The notes: generated from the letters alone by a model not told the origin. Counted from the stretch's first letter, positions 27,384 to 36,337 are shown. The stretch is 64,000 nucleotides of DNA from Bradyrhizobium sp. JYMT SZCCT0428 (GCF_018131075.1 NZ_JAFCLS010000039.1:1-64000), one strand, 5' to 3'. Numbers and translations: made by a program.

Positions 27384-29315
27384 CTATTGGGCGAGCGCGC
27401 CGCGTTGCTCCCAGGGTCCCGGATTGAGCACCGCGCCGCTGACTTTGCCGGCGGCGTCTCTGACGAAGGCGATCCGCGTATGGTCACCGCTCTCGACCTG
27501 GAATTCATCCTTCGAGCGGACCGCGACCGGCGTCGTCTTGCCCTTGTCGAAATCAAGGATCGACCAGGCGCCGGTTGCTTCAACCACAAGCCTGCCGTCG
27601 GCTGTGCGGACCTGGAGCTCGACACTGTGCGACGGCACCGCTTCCCGGGCAAAGGTGATGACGAGTGGATCGGCCTGGTTCTGTCTGATGATCCTGAGCT
27701 TGATCGGCGCGTTGAACGGACCCGAAATCCGTCGAAAGATCGCTTCCAGGCCGAGGCCCTTGATCGACCGGTCGTCGATTGCAGTGATGAGATCTTGGGC
27801 CATCACGCCGGCTCTCGCGGCCGGCCCTCCGTTGGTCGGCTTGAGCACCCTCAGGCCATCTGTCTCCGCGACAACGGACTCAAGACCGGTCCAACCGTTA
27901 CTGTCGACGAGAAGCGCGGTCTGCCTGTCCAGTGAACTGACGGATCCGCCAAAATCGTAGCGTCCGGCAAATTCCGTAAGCTCGCGCGGGTTCAATTGCG
28001 TTGACGCGGCGGGCGTCGAAACTTCCGGAACCTTCAACGCCGCATAAGGCAGACGGCGGATTGCGTTGAAATAGAATCCGTTCGCACGGTGCTCCGGTCG
28101 CTGCATCATCATGACAAGGATCAGCTTCTGGGCCGGGTCGACCGAGAAGAACGTGCCCCAACTTCCCTGCCAGTTGTAGCTCCCGACCGCGCCCGGAATC
28201 CAACTGAAATCCGGATTGGTGCGAACCGCGAAGCCGAGCCCCCACCCCGTCCCAAACGCGGGACCGGCTTCGTGTCCCGCCATGTGCATTTCTGATGGCA
28301 GCGAATTTGTCGTCATCAGCCGGACCGTTTCCGGTTTCAGGATGCGCGCACCGTCGAGCTCGCCGCCGTTGAGCAGCATCTGGCAGAAGCGCAGGAAGTC
28401 CGGCGCCGTCGAAACGATCCCGCCACCACCCGAAAAGAACGTTTGTGGCTTGGCGACGTCGCCAACCGTCAGCGGTGCGGGCTGCGCGCCCGGCACGGCG
28501 ACGAGACGGGCGAGCTTGTCCTCCGGCACGTGGAAACCGGTATCGATCATCCGCAGTGGCGCGAACAGGCGGCTTTGCAGAAATTTGTCGAAGGTCTGGC
28601 CCGAGACGACTTCAATGACGCGGCCGAGCACGTCGTAACCGACCGAATATTCCCAGACTTCGCCGGGCTGGTGCAGAAGCGGGAGCGTACCAAGACCAGT
28701 GATCAGGGAAGCTATGGTCTTGTCGCGCCGGAACGGCGCCCTGACGCCATAAAGCGCATGGATCGCCGCATTGCCAAATCCGGGATCGGCATAGTCGGGG
28801 CTTGCATAGACAAGGCCGGACGTGTTGCGCAGGAGATCGCGGATCGTCATCGCACGCCTGGCAGGCTCGAGCTCGATCAGTGTTGCATCCCCGGTCGCCG
28901 GATCCTTCTTGACGACCTGCATGTCCCTCAACTCCGGCAGATATTGTGCGACGGGGGCATCGAGTTCGAGCTTGCCGTCATCGACCAGGATCATGGTGGC
29001 GACGCTGGTGATCTGCTTGGTCATCGAGCCGATGCGGAAGATCGAATCCGGCCGCATCGGAATCTTCCTGTCCGGGTCCGCAAAGCCGGTCGGCTGCAAA
29101 TAAGCGAGCTTTCCGCCCCGGGCGATCGCCACGACGAAACCGGAGGGGTCGCCCTTCTTGGTCTGCGCCTCGAACCAGGCGGTCATGCGCGCCAGGCGCC
29201 GCGCCGAAAAGCCTGTAATGTCGGGATCACCGACGGCCTGCAAATCGTCGGCAAGCGCCGTACCCACCAGACAGAGTGCGAGCGCGGCCACGCATGATGC
29301 CTGGATGATTTTCAT
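27384..29315 (-). CDS. Class C beta-lactamase-fold serine hydrolase with C-terminal PDZ-like region
   Basis: A 643-residue secreted hydrolase. A signal peptide covers residues 1-23 (ending ALA). The catalytic SxxK is in FRIGSMTKQITSVAT, the second motif is EYSVGYDVLG and a Gly-rich third motif lies near GTGWGLGFAV. This looks like the EstB/esterase branch more than a true beta-lactamase. After about residue 430 comes a PDZ-like stretch (LKPTNGGPAARAGVMAQDLITAI...IKGLGLEAIFRRI), then a beta-rich end. Start ATG at 29315 has aagg upstream. The AraC-type regulator gene upstream on the same strand may control it. Confidence 0.85.
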   Translation of the reverse strand: MKIIQASCVAALALCLVGTALADDLQAVGDPDITGFSARRLARMTAWFEAQTKKGDPSGFVVAIARGGKLAYLQPTGFADPDRKIPMRPDSIFRIGSMTKQITSVATMILVDDGKLELDAPVAQYLPELRDMQVVKKDPATGDATLIELEPARRAMTIRDLLRNTSGLVYASPDYADPGFGNAAIHALYGVRAPFRRDKTIASLITGLGTLPLLHQPGEVWEYSVGYDVLGRVIEVVSGQTFDKFLQSRLFAPLRMIDTGFHVPEDKLARLVAVPGAQPAPLTVGDVAKPQTFFSGGGGIVSTAPDFLRFCQMLLNGGELDGARILKPETVRLMTTNSLPSEMHMAGHEAGPAFGTGWGLGFAVRTNPDFSWIPGAVGSYNWQGSWGTFFSVDPAQKLILVMMMQRPEHRANGFYFNAIRRLPYAALKVPEVSTPAASTQLNPRELTEFAGRYDFGGSVSSLDRQTALLVDSNGWTGLESVVAETDGLRVLKPTNGGPAARAGVMAQDLITAIDDRSIKGLGLEAIFRRISGPFNAPIKLRIIRQNQADPLVITFAREAVPSHSVELQVRTADGRLVVEATGAWSILDFDKGKTTPVAVRSKDEFQVESGDHTRIAFVRDAAGKVSGAVLNPGPWEQRGALAQ

Positions 29316-29427
29316 TGGGGAGCCTTTCAGACGATCCCAAACCGGGATTCCCATACTTCGCCCGGAGAGCCTGCCCGATCGTTTTGGTTCCATCTCGCCA
29401 AATCCTGAAATGCGGTTAGCCGATTCC

Positions 29428-30573
29428 TCAGTCCGGCTTGCCGATTGCTGAACTGGCGCCCGCTTTCAACGGGATCAATGCATTCCTCGCCATGGCAAGC
29501 TGCCGGAATTCGGTTGGGGTCAGATCGGTGGCGGCCTTGAAGGCGCGGTTGAACGGCCCGATCGACTGGAAGCCGGTGTCCATCGCGATCGTCAGGACCG
29601 GTACGTCCTTTTGTCCGGGGTCGGCCAGCGCCGCCTTGGCTTCCTCGATCCGGTAGCGGTTGAGAAAGGCATTGAAATTGCGGCGACCCAGGCCTTCGTT
29701 GATGAGCTGCCGCAGCCGGTATTCCGGCACATCAAGCTCGGCGGACAGCACGCCGATGGTCAGCCCCTCGCGCCGATAGGCGCGATCGACGATCATCAGG
29801 TGCTGCAGCCGGCGCAACAAGGCCGGCTCGATGACGGGAGGCTTGTCCTCCGCTTCCGATGCGACCGCGCTGATATCGCCGAGGATGTCTGTCGCCGGGA
29901 GAGGCCGGGGGCCTTCGGGCATTCCGACCGCCTGCAACAGACTCCAGCCATAGAGGCCCATCAGCACGCAGAGGCCGAAAGCCTTGGCGGCGCTCGCGAT
30001 CGACGCCCCGGAAGGCGATAGCGGCGGAAAAAAGTTCAGCAATGTCACAATGGCGGTGTAGACCGACGCTCCGATCAGAATGACCAGCCGCTGCCGCCGT
30101 CGTCCCTCCACCATGTCCGCTCGCCATGTCACGAGCACCTGCACCACGGCCAAGAGAGTCAGGCCAAGAGATGCGATCTGCACCGCACGGTCGAGCACCT
30201 GTCCGGGCATCGGCCAATCGATGGCCCCGCCGGCGATGAGCACTTCGGTGCCGGCCAACACGACCCACAGGGCGCCATGCCAGCGCTGCAGCACGAAGTC
30301 GTCATCGAAGGCCGCACGCGCCCAAAGCCAGAACAGGACCCCGCCGCCGGCCGCCAATGCCAGCAGAATCAGACCCCACCATTGCCAGGGCCGCGGAAAA
30401 TTCGGCGCCGAACAGATTGCGGAAGCGGCTGCGCTGATCGCGACCGCCGCGCCGAGGCGTGCGACCGTGCTGTCACGGAGATCCCGCAGCCCCACAGCCG
30501 CGATCAGCAACGCTAACCCTGCCGCCGCGCCACGAAGACCGAGGTCGATCGACAAGAGACCGCTGCTGCCCAC
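29428..30573 (-). CDS. Membrane-anchored AraC-family regulator
   Basis: A 381-residue protein. The first 230 residues hold about six or seven hydrophobic helices (for example GAAAGLALLIAAVGL and ILIGASVYTAIVTLLNFF). The last 110 residues hold an AraC double HTH with YRLRQLINEGLGRRNFNAFLNRYRIEEA and TIAMDTGFQSIGPFNRAFKAATDLTPTEFR. The start is GTG at 30573 with ggag upstream. Such regulators sense membrane or extracellular signals. It lies 112 bases upstream of the serine-hydrolase gene in the same direction, its likely target. Confidence 0.85.
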   Translation of the reverse strand: MGSSGLLSIDLGLRGAAAGLALLIAAVGLRDLRDSTVARLGAAVAISAAASAICSAPNFPRPWQWWGLILLALAAGGGVLFWLWARAAFDDDFVLQRWHGALWVVLAGTEVLIAGGAIDWPMPGQVLDRAVQIASLGLTLLAVVQVLVTWRADMVEGRRRQRLVILIGASVYTAIVTLLNFFPPLSPSGASIASAAKAFGLCVLMGLYGWSLLQAVGMPEGPRPLPATDILGDISAVASEAEDKPPVIEPALLRRLQHLMIVDRAYRREGLTIGVLSAELDVPEYRLRQLINEGLGRRNFNAFLNRYRIEEAKAALADPGQKDVPVLTIAMDTGFQSIGPFNRAFKAATDLTPTEFRQLAMARNALIPLKAGASSAIGKPD

Positions 30574-30841
30574 GACCGAAAACGCTCCGGATGATTTTCT
30601 CGATGCAACGCCTTATGCGTCTCGCCCGCTACTCAAGCTGCGCTGACGGAACATTTGCACATCATCGTTCAATCCGCCAAGCGGGCGCCAAACGCAGAAT
30701 CGTGATCGAACATGAGTCTCGAACGGCCACCATCTCATTTCCAGCATCCAGCCAAATTGTGACGTGGTCCCTTGCCAGCTGTCTTGCAGGCTCTAAGCTT
30801 TGGTCCGATTGCGACCGCCGGCATGGCGGCACGGGGGGCCG

Positions 30842-31693
30842 ATGAACCAGGACGAGTTGCTCGCCCTGATCGACCAGATCTATGGCGCGGCGGCGGATAT
30901 CGACCGCTGGCCCGTGGTGCTGCAGACCATCGCCGATGCGTTTGGCGCCGGCGATGCCTCGCTGAGTGCGGTCTCGCAGCGGGACGTCCCGTGGCTGGTG
31001 GCGCCCCGCACCGACCCGGCGTTCCTGCAAAGCTATGGCGCGTACTACCACCCGCTCAATCTGTTCTGGCAGCGGGCGGCGAGCCTGCCGGTCGGGACGG
31101 TCGTGACCGACCGCATGGTGCTGCCCAAGGAGACGCTGCATTCCAGCCCGTTCTTCAACGAATGGTCGCGGCCGCAAGGGTATCTCTCGGTGATGGGAGC
31201 AACGCTGCTGGCCGACGACGACTGGCGCGTCGAGTTCGTCGTTCCCGGCAAACACGAGTTCGGGCCGGAGCACCTGAAGCTTTATGAGGCGATTGCGCCG
31301 CATTTGAAACGGGCGGTGCAGCTCAACCATCGCCTGCAAACCCTTGCGCTCGATCGCCATTATTCCTTCGCCGCGCTCGACAGCATCGGTCAGGGCGTGC
31401 TCGTCGTCGATTTCAGGGCGCGCGTCCTGTTTGCCAACCGGGCCTGCGACAGCGCGTTCGCCGATGGCCTGCGGCTCGACGACGGCGTGCTTTGCGGCGC
31501 CTCTGCGGCAGAGACGGCCCGTTTACATCTGGCGATTGCGGCCAGCGCGCAGGCGGACGAAAGCGACATGCGCGACTCGGTTGGCATCTCGCGCGGTGCG
31601 TTCAAGAGTGCGCTTTCGCTGCTCGCGCGTCAGGCCGAGCTCATGCGCCTGATGTTGACAAGGGAGCATTGGGCCCGGCCCGGCAGGAACTAA
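30842..31693 (+). CDS. LuxR-type regulator sensor domain lacking the C-terminal HTH (truncated)
   Basis: A 283-residue protein whose N-terminal part (ELLALIDQIYGAAADIDRW) and PAS-like centre (LDSIGQGVLVVDFRARVLFANRACD) resemble Bradyrhizobium LuxR-type regulators, which normally run to about 370 residues and end with a LuxR HTH. Here the frame stops in HWARPGRN with no HTH. The stop overlaps, by four bases, the stop of the convergent tungstate-locus regulator, so the missing end coincides with a locus junction. ATG at 30842 has a Gly-rich gggggg ribosome site. It may be a remnant or a DNA-binding-free sensor. Confidence 0.6.
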   Translation: MNQDELLALIDQIYGAAADIDRWPVVLQTIADAFGAGDASLSAVSQRDVPWLVAPRTDPAFLQSYGAYYHPLNLFWQRAASLPVGTVVTDRMVLPKETLHSSPFFNEWSRPQGYLSVMGATLLADDDWRVEFVVPGKHEFGPEHLKLYEAIAPHLKRAVQLNHRLQTLALDRHYSFAALDSIGQGVLVVDFRARVLFANRACDSAFADGLRLDDGVLCGASAAETARLHLAIAASAQADESDMRDSVGISRGAFKSALSLLARQAELMRLMLTREHWARPGRN

Positions 31694-32583
31694 TTCACCA
31701 GCAGAACGTCGCCGACGCGGTCGATGTCGTAGCCGGCTAGTTCTGTCGCATGCTCGCGGAACGCCGCCGATCGCAGGAAGCCGAACAGGCGCTGCGGCCC
31801 GGGCAGGAAGTAATCGCGCTGCCGCAGCACCAGATCGAAATTTTCCCACGTCAGTGGCAGGAATTCGAGCGCGGCGGCGAGCGCGACCGACCGTGTCGCG
31901 ATCCCGCAATCGGCGCGGCCGGAACGCACCGCCTGCGCGATGTCGGTTCCGGTCGGGCAAGCCGGCTTCAACAAAGTGAGATCATGCGCTGCGAGGCCGG
32001 CGCGGGCCAGCAGCGCGAACAGCAGCAGTTGCGCGCCGGCGCCAAGCGGCCGCTGCGCCATGCGCGCGCCGGTCCGCGCGACCGAGGCGATATCGCTCAG
32101 CCCGAGTGGATTGCCCGGCGCGACCAGGATGCCTTGCTCGCGGCGCGCAAACGAGATCACGACGGCATCGTGCAACCCCGGTGCGCCAGCAACGGTTGCG
32201 ATATTGACCTGCGCGTCATCTCCATCACCTCCTTGGGCGTGCAAATGGATCGCCGTGGCCATTACCTCGCCGCGCGTCAGCCGCCGCAATCCCTCTTCGC
32301 TTCCTTCCGGCAGGCTCGCCAGGCCGCAGCCGCTCTCGCGCAGCGCCCATTCCAGCAGGGGATCATGACTGCCGCCGACGATCGGGGGCGCAGCGACATG
32401 GGTCAGCGCCGCCGGCGCGATCAGGCCGGCCGTCACCCAGCGGTCAAGCGCCGAGCGCGGAAACAGCCACCGTCCCGTCACCTTGGTGCACGGCACCGCG
32501 CCTTGCGCGACCAGCTCATAGAGCTTGCGCTCGGACAGACGCAGGTAGGTCGCGGCCTCGTCGGTGGTGAGCAGATCGGCCAT
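31690..32583 (-). CDS. HTH (excisionase-type) regulator with periplasmic-binding-like domain, tungstate/molybdate locus
   Basis: A 297-residue cytoplasmic regulator. The N-terminal MerR/excisionase-like HTH is LTTDEAATYLRLSERKLYELVAQGAVPCTKVTGRWLFPRSALDRW (residues 4-50). Residues 70-297 form a PBP-like domain related to oxyanion-binding proteins (VAPGNPLGLSDIASVAR, SGRADCGIATRSVALAAALEF). Regulators of this build usually lie beside tungstate or molybdate transporters and sense the anion. It is divergent from tupB, with 95 bases between. ATG at 32583 is used; the ribosome site is weak. Confidence 0.82.
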   Translation of the reverse strand: MADLLTTDEAATYLRLSERKLYELVAQGAVPCTKVTGRWLFPRSALDRWVTAGLIAPAALTHVAAPPIVGGSHDPLLEWALRESGCGLASLPEGSEEGLRRLTRGEVMATAIHLHAQGGDGDDAQVNIATVAGAPGLHDAVVISFARREQGILVAPGNPLGLSDIASVARTGARMAQRPLGAGAQLLLFALLARAGLAAHDLTLLKPACPTGTDIAQAVRSGRADCGIATRSVALAAALEFLPLTWENFDLVLRQRDYFLPGPQRLFGFLRSAAFREHATELAGYDIDRVGDVLLVN

Positions 32584-32678
32584 GGCAAACAAGCACAGAC
32601 ATGCATGAATATGAATATGTTACGATGTTTGACCATAACCGCGGCTTCTGCACAAGATGCGCAAAGGAATGGATTTCG
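32584..32678. promoter_or_regulatory. Divergent control region of the tungstate locus
   Basis: The 95 bases between regulator and tupB are clearly A+T-richer than the genes. They hold the tandem tgaatatgaatatg (near 32605-32620) followed by ttacgatg. This repeat is a natural candidate for the binding site of the divergent HTH regulator. No classical ModE palindrome is seen. The site is inferred from position only. Confidence 0.4.
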
Positions 32679-33371
32679 ATGCCGGGCGATGTTTCTGCAC
32701 TTCAGCTGGTGCTGACTGGTGACCCAGCGCTGCTGGCCATCGTGCGGCTGTCGCTGATCGTCAGCCTTTCCGCCGTCGTCCTTGCCGCGCTGATCGGGAT
32801 CCCGTTCGGCGCCGCGCTGGCACTGATCCAGTTTCCCGGCCGTCAGGCCGTCATCGTCGTGCTCAACGCACTGATGGGCCTGCCGCCGGTGGTGGTCGGG
32901 CTGGCGGTTTTCCTGGCGCTGTCGCGTGCGGGTCCGCTCGGTTCATGGGGCCTGCTGTTCACGCCGAAGGCGATGATCATCGCGCAAACGGTGCTGGTGG
33001 CCCCGATCATCGCGGCCCTCACGCGCCAGACCATCGAAGATCTGTGGCTCGAATACCGCGACGAACTCAACGCGATGAATGTCGGCCCGGTCGGCCGGGT
33101 GGCGACGCTGATCTGGGATGCGCGCTTCAGCCTCGTCACCGCATTGCTTGCCGGCTTTGGCCGGGCAGCGGCCGAGGTCGGCGCCATCATCATTGTCGGC
33201 GGCAATATCGACGGCTTCACCCGCACCATGACGACCGCGATCGCACTGGAAACGTCCAAGGGCGACCTGCCGCTGGCCGTCGGACTCGGCATGGTGCTGA
33301 TCGCGATCGTGATCGCGGTCAACGCGCTCGCCTGGACCGCCCGCCGCGCAGGCGAGCGAATGGCGGGGTGA
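32679..33371 (+). CDS. tupB: Tungstate-type ABC transporter permease TupB
   Basis: A 230-residue permease with five or six membrane helices (for example IVRLSLIVSLSAVVLAALIGIPFG). The TupB-like coupling region is DELNAMNVGPVGRVATLIWDARFSLVTALLAGFGRAAAEVGAIIIVGGNIDG. Start ATG at 32679 follows aagga. It is the only permease gene in the locus, so both binding proteins downstream would have to share it. Confidence 0.88.
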   Translation: MPGDVSALQLVLTGDPALLAIVRLSLIVSLSAVVLAALIGIPFGAALALIQFPGRQAVIVVLNALMGLPPVVVGLAVFLALSRAGPLGSWGLLFTPKAMIIAQTVLVAPIIAALTRQTIEDLWLEYRDELNAMNVGPVGRVATLIWDARFSLVTALLAGFGRAAAEVGAIIIVGGNIDGFTRTMTTAIALETSKGDLPLAVGLGMVLIAIVIAVNALAWTARRAGERMAG

Positions 33372-33373
33372 CC

Positions 33374-34096
33374 ATGCGCGCGCCAGTTTCCGATCTGCCG
33401 ATCAGGTTCGAGAACGTCACCGTCGCCGCCGGCGCGGTAACGATCCTCGACGGCATCAGCCTCACGCTGAACCCGGGAACGCCGACCATCCTGATCGGGC
33501 CAAACGGTTCGGGAAAAAGCACGTTCTTGCGCACGGCGATGGGACTGGTGAGGCCATCACAGGGGCGCGTGACGTGGGGAGGACGGGAGGATGTCCCGCC
33601 GACGCGGCGCGCCATCGTGTTGCAACGCCCGGCGATGCTGCGGCGGAGCGCAGGCGGCAATATCCGCTACGCCTTGCGCGCATCGGGCGTCGGACGGACG
33701 GAACAGCAAAGCCGGATCGATGAGCTGCTGGCACTGGTCGGTCTCGGGCAACTGGCGGATCGTCCCGCGCGCCGGCTGTCGGGCGGCGAGCAGCAGCGGC
33801 TTGCGCTGGCGCGCGCGCTCGCCCGCGACCCCGCCATCCTTTTTCTGGACGAGCCGACCGCGAGCCTCGATCCCGCTGCCACCAAGGCGATCGAGGACGT
33901 CGTCCATGCGGTGAGCCAGCGCGGCATCAAAATCGTCATGGCGACCCATGACCTCGGCGAAGCCCGGCGGCTGGCGGGCGACATCGTCATGCTTCACCGC
34001 GGCCGCGTGATCGAAACCGGTCCGGCGGCAGCATTCTTCAACACACCACAAACCGGCGAAGCGAAAACGTTCATCGCCGGCGAACTGCTCGTTTGA
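33374..34096 (+). CDS. tupC: Tungstate-type ABC transporter ATP-binding protein TupC
   Basis: A 240-residue ATPase. Walker A is GPNGSGKST, the signature is LSGGEQQRLALARALA, Walker B is ILFLDEPTASLD and the switch His is in MATHDLGEARRLA. It has no extra C-terminal TOBE domain. Two bases separate it from tupB, and tupA follows after 22 bases. Confidence 0.88.
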   Translation: MRAPVSDLPIRFENVTVAAGAVTILDGISLTLNPGTPTILIGPNGSGKSTFLRTAMGLVRPSQGRVTWGGREDVPPTRRAIVLQRPAMLRRSAGGNIRYALRASGVGRTEQQSRIDELLALVGLGQLADRPARRLSGGEQQRLALARALARDPAILFLDEPTASLDPAATKAIEDVVHAVSQRGIKIVMATHDLGEARRLAGDIVMLHRGRVIETGPAAAFFNTPQTGEAKTFIAGELLV

Positions 34097-34118
34097 CTGA
34101 TCTTTTGGAGGACATGAA

Positions 34119-34946
34119 ATGTTTACTCGCCGCTTGCTGATGGCGATCGCCGCCAGCGTCGTTTTCGCTGGCTCCGCTTTCGCGCAGGACAAATCGATCC
34201 TGGTGGCGTCGACCACCTCGACGCAGGATTCCGGCCTGTTCGGCCATCTGCTGCCGATGTTCAAGGCCAAGACCGGAATCGACGTGAAGGTCGTTGCGCA
34301 GGGCACCGGCCAGGCGATCGATACCGGCCGCCGCGGCGACGCCGACGTGCTGTTCGTCCACGCCAAGGCGGCGGAAGAAAAATTCCTCAGCGAAGGCTTT
34401 GGCGTCAAGCGTTACCCTGTCATGTACAACGACTTCGTCCTGGTCGGCCCGAAAAGCGATCCTGCTGGCATCAAAGGATCAAAGGACATCGTCGCCGCGT
34501 TCAAGACGCTCAAGGACAAAGGCATCGACTTCATTTCGCGCGGCGACAAGTCCGGCACGCACCAGGCCGAGCTCAATCTCTGGAAGGTCGCCGGCATCGA
34601 CATCGCGACGGACAAGGGCCCCTGGTACAAGGAGATCGGCCAGGGCATGGGTGCCGCGCTCAACACTGCGGCGGCGTCAAACGCCTATGTGCTGACCGAT
34701 CGCGCCACCTGGCTTTCGTTCAAGAACAAGGGCGAACTCGTCATCGAGGTCGAAGGCGACAAGCGGCTGTTCAACCAGTATGGCGTCATGCTGGTGAATC
34801 CGGCGAAGCATCCGAACGTCAAGCAGGATTTCGGCCAGCAATTCATCGACTGGCTGGTCTCAACCGAGGGCCAGAAGGCGATCGCCGATTTCAAGATCAA
34901 CGGCGAGCAGCTGTTCTATCCCAATGCCAGCGATCCGGGCGCCTGA
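34119..34946 (+). CDS. tupA: Tungstate-binding protein TupA
   Basis: A 275-residue periplasmic protein with a signal peptide ending AFAQ near residue 23. The anion-binding TTTS-type motif is ASTTSTQDSGL, followed by AQGTGQAIDTGRRGDADVLFVHAKAAEEKF and SRGDKSGTHQAEL, all family hallmarks. It overlaps the next gene by one base (TGATG). Start ATG at 34119 has ggagg upstream. Confidence 0.93.
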   Translation: MFTRRLLMAIAASVVFAGSAFAQDKSILVASTTSTQDSGLFGHLLPMFKAKTGIDVKVVAQGTGQAIDTGRRGDADVLFVHAKAAEEKFLSEGFGVKRYPVMYNDFVLVGPKSDPAGIKGSKDIVAAFKTLKDKGIDFISRGDKSGTHQAELNLWKVAGIDIATDKGPWYKEIGQGMGAALNTAAASNAYVLTDRATWLSFKNKGELVIEVEGDKRLFNQYGVMLVNPAKHPNVKQDFGQQFIDWLVSTEGQKAIADFKINGEQLFYPNASDPGA

Positions 34947-35752
34947 TGCGCATTCGCCTTTTTGCAAGCCTTGCGGTTCTCGCGTTGATGTCAGCACCAG
35001 CCATTGCGGAAGATCAGGTGCTGCTTCATGCCGCCGGCAGCCTGCGCGGCGCGCTAAGCGACGTTGCGGCAAGTTTCGAGGCCGCAACCGGGACCAGGGT
35101 AAAGTCAAAGTTCGGCGCATCGGGTTTATTGAAGGACGAGATCGCCGGCGGCGCCAAGGCCGAAGTGTTCGCCTCCGCCAACATGGAGCACCCGCGGGCA
35201 TTGGCGCTCGCCAAACGCAGCGGCCCGGCGGTGCTGTTCGCGCGTAACAAGCTGTGCGCGCTGGTGAGGCCGGGACTCGCAATCGAGCCCGCGACGCTGC
35301 TCGACCGGATGCTCGACGCTGGGATCAAGCTCGGCACCTCGACGCCGCGCGCCGACCCGTCAGGCGACTATGCCTGGGAAGTGTTTCGCAAGGCCGACAA
35401 GATCAAACCCGGCGCCTACGCCCTGCTCGACAAGAAAGCGCTGCAGCTCACCGGTGGGCCGACCAGCCCCCCGGCACCTCCAGACCGCTCGATCTATGGC
35501 AATTTGCTCGCACAGGGCGCCGCCGACATCTTCCTGACCTATTGCACCGGCGCGCTGGCGGCGCAAAAGGAAAATCCGGCGCAGCAGATCGTCGGCCTTC
35601 CCGACACGCTGGCGGTCGGCGCCGACTACGGACTGACCGTGATTAACGACGCGTCGGCGCCCGCCTACAAATTCGCGCTGTTCATTCTTTCGACCGAGGG
35701 CCAGCAGCTGCTCGCCAAGCACGGTTTTGCCGCGCCGGGCGCAGCGCCATAG
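34946..35752 (+). CDS. ModA-like molybdate/oxyanion substrate-binding protein
   Basis: A 268-residue periplasmic binding protein with a signal peptide ending AIAE near residue 22. HAAGSLRGALSDVAASFEA, SKFGASGLLKDEIAGGAKAEVFASANMEHP and NKLCALVRPG resemble the ModA family, but it is divergent from modA at 11898. It is translationally coupled to tupA. A second binding protein in an operon with one permease is unusual and hints at a wider anion range. The ligand is uncertain. Confidence 0.8.
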   Translation: MRIRLFASLAVLALMSAPAIAEDQVLLHAAGSLRGALSDVAASFEAATGTRVKSKFGASGLLKDEIAGGAKAEVFASANMEHPRALALAKRSGPAVLFARNKLCALVRPGLAIEPATLLDRMLDAGIKLGTSTPRADPSGDYAWEVFRKADKIKPGAYALLDKKALQLTGGPTSPPAPPDRSIYGNLLAQGAADIFLTYCTGALAAQKENPAQQIVGLPDTLAVGADYGLTVINDASAPAYKFALFILSTEGQQLLAKHGFAAPGAAP

Positions 35753-35766
35753 GGGATGGATTGAAG

Positions 35767-36273
35767 ATGCGCCGCATCGACCTGCTCGGCATCACGCTCC
35801 TTGCGATGCTCACACAAGCGAGCGCGGCCGACGACGGCTGCGATAAATTCGCGTGGTCGCTGGCGCGTGAACGCGCATGGTTTGCGGCATCCGACAAAAC
35901 GAGCGTCGCGTCCGGCGCAACGCTCGCAGCATTTCCGAAGGCCGCCATTGCGATTAGGCTGCAGCCGGGTGGTCAGGCGGCATTCGAAATGCCGCCGGAG
36001 CGAAAGCCGCGGATCGAACGATGGTTTGGCGGCTCCGTTCGATTTCCGGCGACCGAGCGGCCAGGCATCTATCAGGTGACCCTCTCGGAGGACGCGTGGA
36101 TCGATATCGTCCAGGACGGACGCTATGCACGCTCCGTCGGCAGCACCGGGCGAAGCGATTGCCCGAGATTGCGGAAGAGCCTGCGCCTGGAGCTTGGTGC
36201 CACCCCGTTCACGCTGCAGGTCAGCGGCGTCCCGTCGGATGCGATCATCATCGCAATCAGCCCGAGCGAATAG
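35767..36273 (+). CDS. Secreted two-cysteine protein of unrecognised family, tungstate-locus copy
   Basis: A 168-residue protein with a signal peptide ending ASA near residue 20. It is a paralogue of the protein at 11196: both share GCDKF.W...RERA, PPER.P, F.G.V, G.Y...LS...W.D.VQ.G, DC...RK....EL, PF..QVSG and a C-terminal IAI.P.E (dots are differences). Both conserved cysteines (GCDK and DC) are kept. It is the last gene of the tungstate-type operon, 14 bases after the ModA-like gene. Function unknown; a periplasmic accessory of oxyanion uptake is the natural guess. A TTG at 35761 is an alternative start. Confidence 0.85.
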   Translation: MRRIDLLGITLLAMLTQASAADDGCDKFAWSLARERAWFAASDKTSVASGATLAAFPKAAIAIRLQPGGQAAFEMPPERKPRIERWFGGSVRFPATERPGIYQVTLSEDAWIDIVQDGRYARSVGSTGRSDCPRLRKSLRLELGATPFTLQVSGVPSDAIIIAISPSE

Positions 36274-36337
36274 TTTTCTGCGCGGCGATATCGAGGCCTG
36301 GACGAAACGCCTGCCGCACAACCGGTTTTTTTCCCGA

